Source of the DNA: an uncultured Bacteroidota bacterium | Lineage (GTDB): Bacteria; Bacteroidota; Ignavibacteria; UBA10030; UBA8401 | Direction: 5' to 3' | DNA length: 18,486 nt | NCBI GenBank assembly: GCA_937920105.1 | Contig: CALETH010000060.1 | Coordinates: forward strand, 1-18,486 | Shown: positions 8,335-15,545 of the stretch, in pieces | Numbering within the stretch: the first letter of the stretch is position 1 | How the letters are laid out: each line of letters opens with the position of its first letter | Made by a program: the position numbers and the translations under genes | The notes under the pieces: model-generated | What the model saw: the letters and a program-made list of their open reading frames with translations, nothing else | Databases searched by the model: none | Told to the model about the DNA's origin: nothing

Positions 8335-9573
8335 GTGTTCAAATCCGTCAAAGGTACAAAAGATATACTTCCTTCCGAAAGTGCTCTCTGGCAATATGTA
8401 GAAAAAATTGCTCGCGAAGTTTTCCATCGTTTTAATTATAAAGAAATCCGCACACCAATCTTTGAACACACTGGACTTTTTTCTCGCAGCATCGGAGAAC
8501 TCACAGATATTGTCGGGAAAGAAATGTACACCTTTCTTGATAGAAGTGAAGAAAGTGTAACATTAAAACCGGAAGGAACTGCATCCGTTATTCGCTCGTA
8601 CATCCAACACAATCTTACAGAAGAACAGCCATTAGTAAAAGTCTATTATATCTCACCAATGTTTCGCCAAGAGCGACCGCAAGCAGGAAGGTTGCGTCAA
8701 TTTCATCAATTTGGAGCAGAAGCAATTGGTGCTTCAACACCAGAAACAGATGTAGAAATTATTGCATTGATTGTAGAAATGTATCGTTCATTTTCCCTTA
8801 ATAATTTTTCTGTAAAAATTAATTCTGTGGGATGTGAAAATTGTAGACCGCAATATAAAACACTTTTGCAAAATGAATTGCGAAAAATTTCATCACAACT
8901 TTCCCCGGAAAGTCAAAATCGTATAGAAAAAAATCCATTGCGAGTGTTGGATTCTAAAAATGAAAAAGATAGAGAGTTAACAGAAAATGTCCCACTCATT
9001 TATAATTATTTATGTGAAAATTGTCATCAACATTTTGAAAAACTGAAATCTATTTTAACACATCTTACTATTTCATATCAAATAGATGGAAGATTAGTTC
9101 GTGGGTTAGATTATTATACAAAAACTGCTTTTGAAATTACCAGTAATGAACTCGGCTCACAAGATGCACTTGCCGGTGGTGGAAGATATGATTTACTTGT
9201 TCAAGAACTTGGTGGAAAACCAACTCCAAGTGTTGGTTTTGCCGCTGGAATTGAACGTTTAATTATGATTTTAGAAAAAAAACAAGATATACAAATTCCA
9301 AAAACACATCCCAAATTATTTATTGCTGCTGCTGATGATAATTCACGTGAATATGTTTTTCAAAAGACGATGGAATTGCGTAGAAAAGAAATTTCTGTAG
9401 AAATGGATTTTTTACAACGAAGTCTTAAAGCACAAATGCGAGAAGCAAACCGTCAACAAGCAGAATATGTTTTGGTAATCGGAATACAAGAACGAGAAAC
9501 ACAAAAAGGGAAAATTAAAAATCTTAGTGATGGCTCAGAAAAAGAAATAGATTTAACAAAAATAGAAATTTGA
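8335..9573 (+). CDS. hisS: Histidine--tRNA ligase
   Basis: A class II aminoacyl-tRNA synthetase of 412 residues, the normal bacterial HisRS length; it attaches histidine to tRNA-His in the cytoplasm. The N-terminus is VKGTKDILP (family R/K-GTKDI-P). TLKPEGTASVIRSYI near 76-90 and RQERPQAGRLRQFHQFG at 111-127 form class II motif 2. LVRGLDYYTKTAFEI near 255-270 and AGGGRYD just after are the HisRS-specific HisA motifs and motif 3 area. The C-terminal ~90 residues are the anticodon-binding domain. The start is GTG at 8335, which places the conserved N-terminus correctly; no Shine-Dalgarno is evident. lgt follows 7 bp later. Confidence 0.97.
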   Translation: MFKSVKGTKDILPSESALWQYVEKIAREVFHRFNYKEIRTPIFEHTGLFSRSIGELTDIVGKEMYTFLDRSEESVTLKPEGTASVIRSYIQHNLTEEQPLVKVYYISPMFRQERPQAGRLRQFHQFGAEAIGASTPETDVEIIALIVEMYRSFSLNNFSVKINSVGCENCRPQYKTLLQNELRKISSQLSPESQNRIEKNPLRVLDSKNEKDRELTENVPLIYNYLCENCHQHFEKLKSILTHLTISYQIDGRLVRGLDYYTKTAFEITSNELGSQDALAGGGRYDLLVQELGGKPTPSVGFAAGIERLIMILEKKQDIQIPKTHPKLFIAAADDNSREYVFQKTMELRRKEISVEMDFLQRSLKAQMREANRQQAEYVLVIGIQERETQKGKIKNLSDGSEKEIDLTKIEI

Positions 9574-9580
9574 ATAATTT

Positions 9581-10399
9581 ATGCACCCAATAATATTTTC
9601 ATTTAATGGAATTACCATTTATAGTTTTGGTTTAATGATGGGAATTTCTTTCATCATTGCCAATTATTTATTAACGAAAGAATTACAAAGAAAAAAACTC
9701 CATCCGGAATTAAGCGGTACCATAACACTTTTAGCAGTTATTGGTGGAATTGCCGGTTCTAAAATTCTTTACTTATTAGAAAATTTTTCTGATTTCTTAA
9801 AAGACCCAATTGGAATGGCATTTTCCCCCGGTGGTTTAACATTTTATGGCGGATTTATTCTTGCAACTATTGCAATATATTTCTACATAAGAAAAAAAGG
9901 AATTCCATTTTTAGTAATTGCAGATGCCGCTTCGCCAGCATTATTGCTTGCTTACGGAGTTGCAAGAATTGGATGTCATTTAGCAGGAGACGGAGATTAT
10001 GGTTTTCCAACAACACTTCCTTGGGGAACGGATTATTCTAAAGGAACATACCCGCCTTCGTATGCGTTTAGAGATTTTCCGGAAATTACTTCAAAATTTC
10101 CTAATGGGATTGTTCCAGATACCACACTATTACATCCAACGCCAATGTATGAATTTATTATTTGCACGATTTTATTTGTTATTTTGTGGAAATATCGTAC
10201 AAAAATAGTGGAAAAAGGGAAGATGTTTTCTTGGTATTTAATTGCTGCTGGTGCAGAACGTTTTTCTATAGAATTTTTTCGACTTAATCCGAAAATACTT
10301 TTTGGACTTTCCGAAGCACAAATTATTGCTGCAATTTTAATAATTCTTGGAATTATTGGCGTTAAAAACCGTTCTTCAAATTCTTCATCAACACAATGA
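9581..10399 (+). CDS. lgt: Prolipoprotein diacylglyceryl transferase
   Basis: A 272-residue polytopic membrane protein that transfers diacylglycerol from phosphatidylglycerol to the lipobox cysteine of prolipoproteins. Several hydrophobic segments are visible. FSPGGLTFYGGF near 81-92 corresponds to the HGG region, with Tyr in place of the E. coli His103. ARIGCHLAGDGDYG at 128-141 is the Lgt signature in the GDGDxG form that I associate with Bacteroidota/Chlorobi members. HPTPMYE near 185-191 and AERFSIEFFR near 225-234 complete the family. About 40 residues between the signature and HPTPMYE form a long periplasmic insertion. It overlaps rlmB by the ATGA arrangement. A lipoprotein substrate is encoded nearby at 11290-11859. 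Confidence 0.93.
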   Translation: MHPIIFSFNGITIYSFGLMMGISFIIANYLLTKELQRKKLHPELSGTITLLAVIGGIAGSKILYLLENFSDFLKDPIGMAFSPGGLTFYGGFILATIAIYFYIRKKGIPFLVIADAASPALLLAYGVARIGCHLAGDGDYGFPTTLPWGTDYSKGTYPPSYAFRDFPEITSKFPNGIVPDTTLLHPTPMYEFIICTILFVILWKYRTKIVEKGKMFSWYLIAAGAERFSIEFFRLNPKILFGLSEAQIIAAILIILGIIGVKNRSSNSSSTQ

Positions 10400-11127
10400 A
10401 TACTATTGTAGGACGTAATCCCGTTCTTGAAGCACTTCGTTCAGAAACACCCATTGAAAAAATTATTTTTCTGCATGGCGTGCATGGAGAATCTATCCAA
10501 CAAATTCGTACACTTGCCCGCCAAAAAAATATTCCATTCGTAGAACATAGTCAAGAAAGATTTAATAAAATATCGCAATACATTAATTCTCAAGGTGTTA
10601 TAGCGATTATCGGAGAAAAAATCTATTGCGATATTGATGAACTTTTTCGTATTGCATCATCTAAAAACGAAAAACCATTTTTTCTTATTTTTGATGAAAT
10701 TGAAGATACTCATAATATTGGTGCGTTAATACGTACCGCCGTTTGTGCAGGTGTTCATGGCGGAATTATCCCAAAACATCATTCGGCACCAATCAATGAA
10801 ACAGTGGTAAAAACCTCTGCCGGAGCAAGCGAACATTTTCCTATCGCAAAAGTTACCAATCTTGTTTCTGCTATTGAAGAATTAAAAGAAAAAAATGTGT
10901 GGATTGTGGGAACCGAAATGAGTGTTGAAAAATCCTACACAGAATTAGATTATAATATGTCCCTTGCTATTGTTGTTGGAAATGAGGGAAAGGGCATGCG
11001 AAGATTAGTAAAAGAAAAGTGTGATTTTTTGGTAAAGATTCCGATGGTAGGAAAAATACAATCATTAAATGTTTCTGTTGCAGGTGCGTTGATGATGTAT
11101 GAGGTGATGAGGGGAAGAAAAAAATAA
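10396..11127 (+). CDS. rlmB: TrmH-family rRNA 2'-O-ribose methyltransferase (RlmB-like)
   Basis: A 243-residue SPOUT methyltransferase with the N-terminal L30e-like substrate-binding part (starts MNTIVGRNPVLEAL). The C-terminal SpoU domain has motif 1 EDTHNIGALIRTA at 103-115, motif 2 VVGNEGKGM at 193-201 and motif 3 IPMVGKIQSLNVSVA at 215-229, which form the trefoil knot and S-adenosylmethionine site. Family members methylate the ribose of G2251 in 23S rRNA (E. coli RlmB) or other RNA positions; the exact nucleotide here is inferred. Translation is probably coupled to lgt through the overlapping ATGA. Confidence 0.9.
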   Translation: MNTIVGRNPVLEALRSETPIEKIIFLHGVHGESIQQIRTLARQKNIPFVEHSQERFNKISQYINSQGVIAIIGEKIYCDIDELFRIASSKNEKPFFLIFDEIEDTHNIGALIRTAVCAGVHGGIIPKHHSAPINETVVKTSAGASEHFPIAKVTNLVSAIEELKEKNVWIVGTEMSVEKSYTELDYNMSLAIVVGNEGKGMRRLVKEKCDFLVKIPMVGKIQSLNVSVAGALMMYEVMRGRKK

Positions 11128-11165
11128 TTTTATACTTTATATGAGTTTAAAGAATTACTAGAAAA

Positions 11166-11196
11166 TTCAGTTATTCGGAAAATCCGAATAACTGAA
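11166..11196. repeat. Perfect 14-bp hairpin after rlmB
   Basis: TTCAGTTATTCGGA (11166-11179) and TCCGAATAACTGAA (11183-11196) pair perfectly around an AAA loop, 38 bp after the rlmB stop. The stem is strong, but no T run follows on either strand (AAAAAC on plus), so it is not a standard intrinsic terminator. It could still end the upstream transcript, stabilise its 3' end, or be another dispersed palindrome. Confidence 0.7.
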
Positions 11197-11221
11197 AAAC
11201 CATAGAAAGGTATAAAAATTC

Positions 11222-11250
11222 TTGATAATAAAATATTTTTGTTGTATAGT
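11222..11250 (+). promoter_or_regulatory. Predicted sigma-70-type promoter for the lipoprotein gene
   Basis: TTGATA (11222-11227), a 17-nt spacer and TATAGT (11245-11250) form a near-consensus promoter. A TAAGGAG Shine-Dalgarno follows at 11276-11282, 7 nt before the ATG at 11290. The position makes the earlier in-frame TTG at 11239 unlikely as a start, because it would lie upstream of transcription start. Confidence 0.6.
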
Positions 11251-11289
11251 AATTCAATAATTTTATTCACTTATATAAGGAGTACCATT

Positions 11290-11859
11290 ATGAATTTCAT
11301 AAAAAGTTGTTTTGTAATATTCATTGTTGTATTTATTTTACAAGGATGTAGTTCTGTACCAACAGAACCAGTTGTAGAAAATCAAAAAGCAGCATTTAAT
11401 ATTACTGTATCAGGAGATGTAAAATTTGAATCTTCTTTTGATGGAGGATATAAGTCTTCTTTATATGCAGAGCAAGAAAATAGAACCTCAATCGCATTAA
11501 GTAATACTGAAATAAATAACGAAGAAACTTATACAATGAATATGATTGTTCCAGAAAAAATTTCTCAATATGGTTCCTATGAATATAAAAAAGAAGGTAA
11601 TCACTGGTTAGGGACGTTTGAATATAACACAACAAATGATGCTGTAAAATATCTTGAAACCAGAAATTACACGATAGAAAGTATGGTGATAGAAGTATTA
11701 TCTTCATCTAATGGATATATTAATTATAACTTTAGAGTAATCGGTAAAAGAAGCAATCTTACCCGAGCATATGATAATAATGTTTATAATGAAGGACCAT
11801 CGGAAGATTTTGTACATATAAATGGAAATGCAACATCTAAAATTGAAATTGTGAATTAA
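11290..11859 (+). CDS. Small outer-membrane-type lipoprotein of unknown function
   Basis: A 189-residue protein starting MNFIKSCFVIFIVVFILQGC, a lipoprotein signal peptide with lipobox LQGC and the lipidated Cys at residue 20. It is followed by SS, so inner-membrane retention is not expected. The rest is rich in Asn, Thr, Ser and alternating hydrophobic residues, as in a beta-sheet protein (for example SIALSNTEINNEETYTM). I recognise no domain. The start is fixed by TAAGGAG at 11276-11282. The gene has its own promoter and a strong terminator, so it is a single-gene transcript. It is a natural substrate of the Lgt encoded just upstream, but no functional link beyond that is shown. Confidence 0.82.
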   Translation: MNFIKSCFVIFIVVFILQGCSSVPTEPVVENQKAAFNITVSGDVKFESSFDGGYKSSLYAEQENRTSIALSNTEINNEETYTMNMIVPEKISQYGSYEYKKEGNHWLGTFEYNTTNDAVKYLETRNYTIESMVIEVLSSSNGYINYNFRVIGKRSNLTRAYDNNVYNEGPSEDFVHINGNATSKIEIVN

Positions 11860-11881
11860 TTTTGATTATCTATAAAATTAC

Positions 11882-11921
11882 AACCCTCGAAAAAAAACCT
11901 TTTTGAGGGTTTTTTATTTTT
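11882..11921 (+). terminator. Intrinsic terminator of the lipoprotein gene
   Basis: AACCCTC (11882-11888) pairs with GAGGGTT (11905-11911), extended by an A-run/T-run pairing inside the loop, and is followed by a long T-rich tract to 11921. It lies 23 bp after the lipoprotein stop and separates that gene from the response-regulator pair. Confidence 0.9.
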
Positions 11922-11936
11922 ACGTGAAAATAATCA

Positions 11937-11965
11937 TTGTTTTTTTCAATCTAATTTTTTATACT
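11937..11965 (+). promoter_or_regulatory. Predicted promoter of the response-regulator operon
   Basis: TTGTTT (11937-11942), a 17-nt spacer and TATACT (11960-11965); a second TATACT overlaps at 11965-11970. An AGGAG Shine-Dalgarno at 12010-12014 serves the ATG at 12022. The -10 is good, the -35 only half matches. Confidence 0.5.
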
Positions 11966-12021
11966 ATACTCGTTGTAAAAAGTTTATACCCAAAAGTACA
12001 TCACATTATAGGAGCAACATA

Positions 12022-12411
12022 ATGGCACGCACAAATACAATCTTGGTAGTTGATGACGAAGATGCTTTACGCGAAGTACTAAGCGATGAACTCGCTAATC
12101 AGGGCTTTAACATCGCACAAGCAGCAGATGGGGAAAAAGCAATCAATGTACTCAAAGCACAAAAATTTGATTTGGTATTGTTAGATATTAAAATGCCAAA
12201 AGTTGATGGATTTGAAGTATTAAAATACGTCAAAACAAATCTACCAGTAATAAAAGTTATTATGATGACTGGTTTTGCAGATTTAAAAAGTGCTATTGAA
12301 TCTAAACGTCTCGGTGCCGATGATTTTGTGAGTAAGCCATACGATTTAGTAGATTTATTTACCACTATTGAACGCGTTTTAGCAAGTGAAACTGCAAAAG
12401 CGAGTTCATAA
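12022..12411 (+). CDS. Single-domain response regulator (stand-alone receiver)
   Basis: A 129-residue CheY-like receiver with no output domain. The acidic pocket is Asp11-Asp12, the phospho-acceptor is Asp55 in LLDIKMP, the conserved Thr is Thr83 (MMTGFAD) and the Lys is Lys105 (FVSKPYD). All catalytic residues are present, so it should accept phosphate from a histidine kinase; none is in the window. The sequence is strikingly like the receiver of the next gene (EVLKYxK, KxAIExxxLGAxDFVSKPY), which suggests a tandem duplication. It ends 21 bp before that gene and shares its promoter. Possible roles are relay protein, phosphate sink or interaction partner; these are inference. Confidence 0.9.
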   Translation: MARTNTILVVDDEDALREVLSDELANQGFNIAQAADGEKAINVLKAQKFDLVLLDIKMPKVDGFEVLKYVKTNLPVIKVIMMTGFADLKSAIESKRLGADDFVSKPYDLVDLFTTIERVLASETAKASS

Positions 12412-12432
12412 TATTTCTTATAAATATTATTC

Positions 12433-13848
12433 ATGTCTCAATTTTACAATGTACTTATCGTTGATGATGAAGAAAGTGTTAATTTTCTCTTAAAAGAAGA
12501 ATTATTAGAAGTAAAAAAGTATAATGTTGTAACCGCCCTTGATGGTGCACAAGCCATCAATTCTCTCCAACTCCAAATTTTTGATGTTGTTCTTCTCGAT
12601 GTCAAAATGCCCCGTGTGAACGGATTAGAAGTTCTCAAATACATCAAAGAAAATTATCCCACCACACAAGTAATCATGCTTTCCAGTTATGCTGATGTAA
12701 AAACTGCGATTGAAGCAACAAAACTTGGTGCGTACGATTTTGTCAGCAAGCCCTACAATCGTGATGAATTACTTGCAACGGTAAGCCGTGCAATAGAACG
12801 CCGTCAATTAACTATTGATAATGAGTTAATGAAAAGCGAATTATTGCGAAATTCCGGAAGAGAAATTATTGCAAAAAGTCCTGTAATGGTACGATTAGTA
12901 GAAATGGCAAAAAAAGTTGCGGATAGTGATAGCATCGTTCACATTCACGGTCCCAGTGGAACAGGAAAAGAATTAATCGCTCATCTTATTCATACGAGCA
13001 GTCCTCGTTCCAGTCGTCCTTATGTTATTGTAAATTGTGCATCTATTCCTGATACACTTTTAGAAAGTGAATTATTTGGACATGAAAAGGGAGCGTTCAC
13101 TAATGCGTACGCAATGAAACAAGGTTTGGTAGAAGTTGCCAATGGTGGAACATTATTTTTGGATGAAGTTGGAGATATTAGTCCGATGATACAACCAAAA
13201 TTACTTCGCTTTCTTGAAACCGGAGAATTTCGCAGAGTTGGCGGAACAAATTCTATGAAAGTTGATGTAAGAATTATTTCTGCAACTAATAAAGATTTAC
13301 AGCAAGAAGTTGTTGCTGGAAAATTTCGAGAAGATTTATTGTATCGTTTGAATGTGATTACACTTCGCATCCCGCCATTGAAAGATAGAAAAGATGATAT
13401 TCCATTATTGATTGAGCACTTTTTGCAGAAAAAAGCGAAAGCCAAAGTGCAGAAAAAAATTGATGAAGAAGCATTACATATTTTAATGCATTATGATTGG
13501 CCCGGAAATATTCGTGAATTGGAACATGCAATAGAAGGAGCAGTATTATTATCTTTTGATGATGTGATTACGATAAAGGATTTTTCTCTAAATTTTGCAT
13601 TAACAAAATCTCAAGATAATAATAATGGATATGCAGCAGAAAAATCACCTGTGGGGAATAGAGGCGTGCTTTCGTTAGAAGAGTTGGAAAAAATTCATAT
13701 TGCTCACGTATTACAAAAAAATAATTATAGTCGCTCTCGTACTGCTGATATTCTTGGTATTACTGCAAAAACATTATATCTCAAAATCAAAAAATATAAT
13801 ATTAATGTTCCTACTGCGGATGATGAGGTTATAATCCCGCAGGAGTAG
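12433..13848 (+). CDS. NtrC-type sigma-54-dependent response regulator with GAFTNA variant
   Basis: A 471-residue three-domain regulator. Receiver: residues 1-120, phospho-acceptor Asp56, Lys106. AAA+ sigma-54 interaction domain: Walker A GPSGTGKE at about 173-180, ESELFGHEKGAFTNA ending at 225, Walker B TLFLDEVGD near 240-248, arginine-finger region FREDLLYRL near 298-306 and sensor II WPGNIREL near 356-363. C-terminus: Fis-type helix-turn-helix, NYSRSRTADILGITAKTLYLKI near 430-452. The sigma-54-contacting loop reads GAFTNA instead of GAFTGA; Phe and Thr are kept. Family role: ATP-driven opening of sigma-54 promoters after phosphorylation. No kinase or clear -24/-12 promoter was seen in the window, so its regulon is unknown. 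Its last 20 bp overlap the converging ftsE. Confidence 0.94.
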   Translation: MSQFYNVLIVDDEESVNFLLKEELLEVKKYNVVTALDGAQAINSLQLQIFDVVLLDVKMPRVNGLEVLKYIKENYPTTQVIMLSSYADVKTAIEATKLGAYDFVSKPYNRDELLATVSRAIERRQLTIDNELMKSELLRNSGREIIAKSPVMVRLVEMAKKVADSDSIVHIHGPSGTGKELIAHLIHTSSPRSSRPYVIVNCASIPDTLLESELFGHEKGAFTNAYAMKQGLVEVANGGTLFLDEVGDISPMIQPKLLRFLETGEFRRVGGTNSMKVDVRIISATNKDLQQEVVAGKFREDLLYRLNVITLRIPPLKDRKDDIPLLIEHFLQKKAKAKVQKKIDEEALHILMHYDWPGNIRELEHAIEGAVLLSFDDVITIKDFSLNFALTKSQDNNNGYAAEKSPVGNRGVLSLEELEKIHIAHVLQKNNYSRSRTADILGITAKTLYLKIKKYNINVPTADDEVIIPQE

Positions 13849-14509
13849 TTTTGAGTTGCACTTCAAACACCTTCTCATCTTTTATCTGTATAATCCTTCC
13901 TTGTGCTTTTCTCACTAAATCGTAATTATGAGTTGTCATAATCACGGCCGTTCCTTGTGTGTTAATATCTTTTAAAAGTTTTAAGATTTCTAATGAACTG
14001 ACGGGGTCAAGATTTCCTGTTGGTTCATCTGCAAGAAGGAGAAATGGCTCATTCACTAAAGCACGTGCAATAGCAACACGTTGCTGCTCTCCACCGGAAA
14101 GTTTATTTGGCATGCTGTTGCGTTTATGACTTAAACCAACACTTGCTAACACATTCAGAACTTTCTTTTTAATTTCTCTTCCTGATGTGTTGGTAACATG
14201 AAGTGCAAAAGCAATGTTATCAAAAACATTTCTATCATCCAGCAGTTTAAAATTTTGAAAAATAATTCCGAGTTTTCTTCGTAAATAAGGAATTTCTTTT
14301 TTCTTAATACTTGTGGAACTATAATCACCAACTTTTACAATTCCTTCTGTTGGCAATAAATCCATATACAATAATCGTAAAAGAGAACTTTTTCCGCTCC
14401 CTGTTGTTCCTACCAACGAAACAAATTCTCCATTTTGAACTTGTAAATTGACTTCGTCAAATATTTTTTGTGAATGAAATTTTATGCAAACGTTGTGGAG
14501 TTCTACCAT
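13829..14509 (-). CDS. ftsE: Cell-division ABC transporter ATP-binding protein FtsE
   Basis: A 226-residue ABC ATPase with Walker A GTTGSGKS at 34-41, Q-loop IIFQNFKLL (Gln85), signature LSGGEQQR at 137-144, Walker B LLLADEPTGNLD at 157-168 and switch His194. The FQxFKLL Q-loop context and the length are characteristic of FtsE, which works with the membrane protein FtsX to control septal peptidoglycan hydrolases. A LolD/MacB-type ATPase is the main alternative. No ftsX lies next to it; the neighbouring genes on the same strand are nfeD and slipin, 222 bp upstream. A possible promoter (TTAAAC, 16 nt, TATTAT) can be read in the upstream spacer on the minus strand, weakly supported. The gene overlaps the end of the NtrC-type gene by 20 bp tail to tail. 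Confidence 0.88.
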   Translation of the reverse strand: MVELHNVCIKFHSQKIFDEVNLQVQNGEFVSLVGTTGSGKSSLLRLLYMDLLPTEGIVKVGDYSSTSIKKKEIPYLRRKLGIIFQNFKLLDDRNVFDNIAFALHVTNTSGREIKKKVLNVLASVGLSHKRNSMPNKLSGGEQQRVAIARALVNEPFLLLADEPTGNLDPVSSLEILKLLKDINTQGTAVIMTTHNYDLVRKAQGRIIQIKDEKVFEVQLKTTPAGL

Positions 14510-14589
14510 AAATTAAGTAAGAATTAAGAATGATGAAGTAAATAATATTTAACATTTATAAGGGTTTAATTCCCCCGCTTGCAGATAAG

Positions 14590-14656
14590 GTCATTCCCGC
14601 ATGCTTTAAGCGGGAATCTATTTTCTGGATGCCCGATAACAACATTCGGGCATGAC
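14590..14656. repeat. REP-like composite palindrome
   Basis: Two hairpins, ATTCCCGC/GCGGGAAT (14593-14600 and 14610-14617) and ATGCCCGA/TCGGGCAT (14629-14636 and 14646-14653), are enclosed by outer GTCAT/ATGAC (14590-14594, 14652-14656). This cruciform layout, GTCATTCCCGC...GGGCATGAC, matches a class of intergenic repeats I know from many bacteria. It is far more GC-rich than its surroundings. It lies between ftsE and the slipin gene and encodes nothing visible. Confidence 0.75.
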
Positions 14657-14701
14657 AAAGATGCGGTGATGCAAATCCGTTCCTTTTAAATTAGTATTTT
14701 A

Positions 14702-14721
14702 GGACGGTTTTGCAACCGTCC
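14702..14721. repeat. 8-bp perfect hairpin downstream of the slipin gene
   Basis: GGACGGTT (14702-14709) and AACCGTCC (14714-14721) pair perfectly around a TTGC loop, 10 bp beyond the slipin stop. No clean T run follows on the minus strand, so terminator activity would be weak. The GGACGGTTxxxxAACCGTCC form looks like a dispersed intergenic repeat. Together with the element at 14590 it is the only structure seen in the 222-bp spacer 14510-14731. Confidence 0.65.
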
Positions 14722-14731
14722 CTACATAAAT

Positions 14732-15511
14732 TTATTTTTTTCCTTTTTCTAAAGAATTATTTCCCATATTTAAAAATGGTTTTAATAATTCAATTGGAAG
14801 AGGGAAGATAGTTGTAGAATTATTTTCTGATGCAATTTCTGTGAGTGTTTGCAAATAGCGAAGTTGAAGTGCGATAGGATTTTTTTCAATAACAGCAGCT
14901 GCTTCTCCTAATTTTGCACTTGCTTGTAATTCACCTTCCGCGTGAACAACTTTTGCTCGGCGTTCACGTTCTGCTTCGGCTTGTTTTGCCATCGCACGTT
15001 GCATTTCTGCTGGTAAATCAATTTGTTTTACTTCTACGTTGGCAATTTTAATTCCCCATGGTTCAGTATGCTGGTCAATAATCATTTGCAGTTCACGATT
15101 AATTTTTTCGCGTTCTGCAAGAATATCATCAAGTTCAGATTGTCCGAGAATACTACGAAGTGTTGTTTGCGAAAGTTGTGATGTTGCGTAAAGATAATTT
15201 TCTACATTGACAATTGCTTTTTCTGGTTGTAAAACTCTGAAATACACAACGGCGTTGACTTTGATAGAAACGTTATCTTTTGTAATGACATCTTGTGGTG
15301 GAATATCTAAGACAACAGTTCGCAAACTGACTTTCACCATTTTATCAATGACGGGAATAAGAAGAATAAGACCCGGGCCTTTGACACCAATCATTCTTCC
15401 TAAACGAAAAATAACTCCGCGTTCATATTCAGATAAAATTTTTATTGCACTAAAAAAAATAAATGCTGCAAAAAAAATGATGACGACGAAACCAAAAATT
15501 GGTATTTCCAT
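14732..15511 (-). CDS. Slipin (stomatin/prohibitin-like SPFH protein)
   Basis: A 259-residue membrane scaffold protein of the SPFH/band 7 family. One N-terminal hydrophobic segment (about residues 4-25) is followed by YERGVIFRLGR and KGPGLILLIPVID, the typical start of slipins. The band 7 domain follows, then a charged coiled segment (AMAKQAEAERERRAKVVHAEGE, in part) and a C-terminal hydrophobic oligomerisation region ending FPLPIELLKPFL. Start confirmed by TAAGGAG 8 nt before the ATG on the minus strand. It lies 34 bp downstream of nfeD, the conserved operon partner. In Pyrococcus horikoshii the NfeD protease PH1510 cleaves the C-terminal hydrophobic region of its slipin partner PH1511, so a similar pair is likely here. 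Confidence 0.92.
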   Translation of the reverse strand: MEIPIFGFVVIIFFAAFIFFSAIKILSEYERGVIFRLGRMIGVKGPGLILLIPVIDKMVKVSLRTVVLDIPPQDVITKDNVSIKVNAVVYFRVLQPEKAIVNVENYLYATSQLSQTTLRSILGQSELDDILAEREKINRELQMIIDQHTEPWGIKIANVEVKQIDLPAEMQRAMAKQAEAERERRAKVVHAEGELQASAKLGEAAAVIEKNPIALQLRYLQTLTEIASENNSTTIFPLPIELLKPFLNMGNNSLEKGKK

Positions 15512-15545
15512 AAATACTACTCCTTAGAATAAAGTGAATAAAAAA

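Noticed and set aside
11166..11196. Calling the perfect hairpin after rlmB an intrinsic terminator
   Set aside because: The stem is excellent but no T run follows on either strand, so it is listed as a repeat/hairpin only.
11239..11289. TTG start at 11239 for the lipoprotein
   Set aside because: The ATG at 11290 has a TAAGGAG and gives a perfect lipoprotein signal; the predicted -10 box at 11245-11250 lies downstream of the TTG.
12099..12434. Antisense open frames within the receiver, hisS, asnB and NtrC-type genes
   Set aside because: They lie opposite strongly conserved coding sequence, have no Shine-Dalgarno sites and no recognisable protein character.
14109..14123. Possible -24/-12 sigma-54 promoter (TGGCAT...TTGC)
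   Set aside because: The GG-to-GC spacing is one base too short and the site lies inside ftsE.
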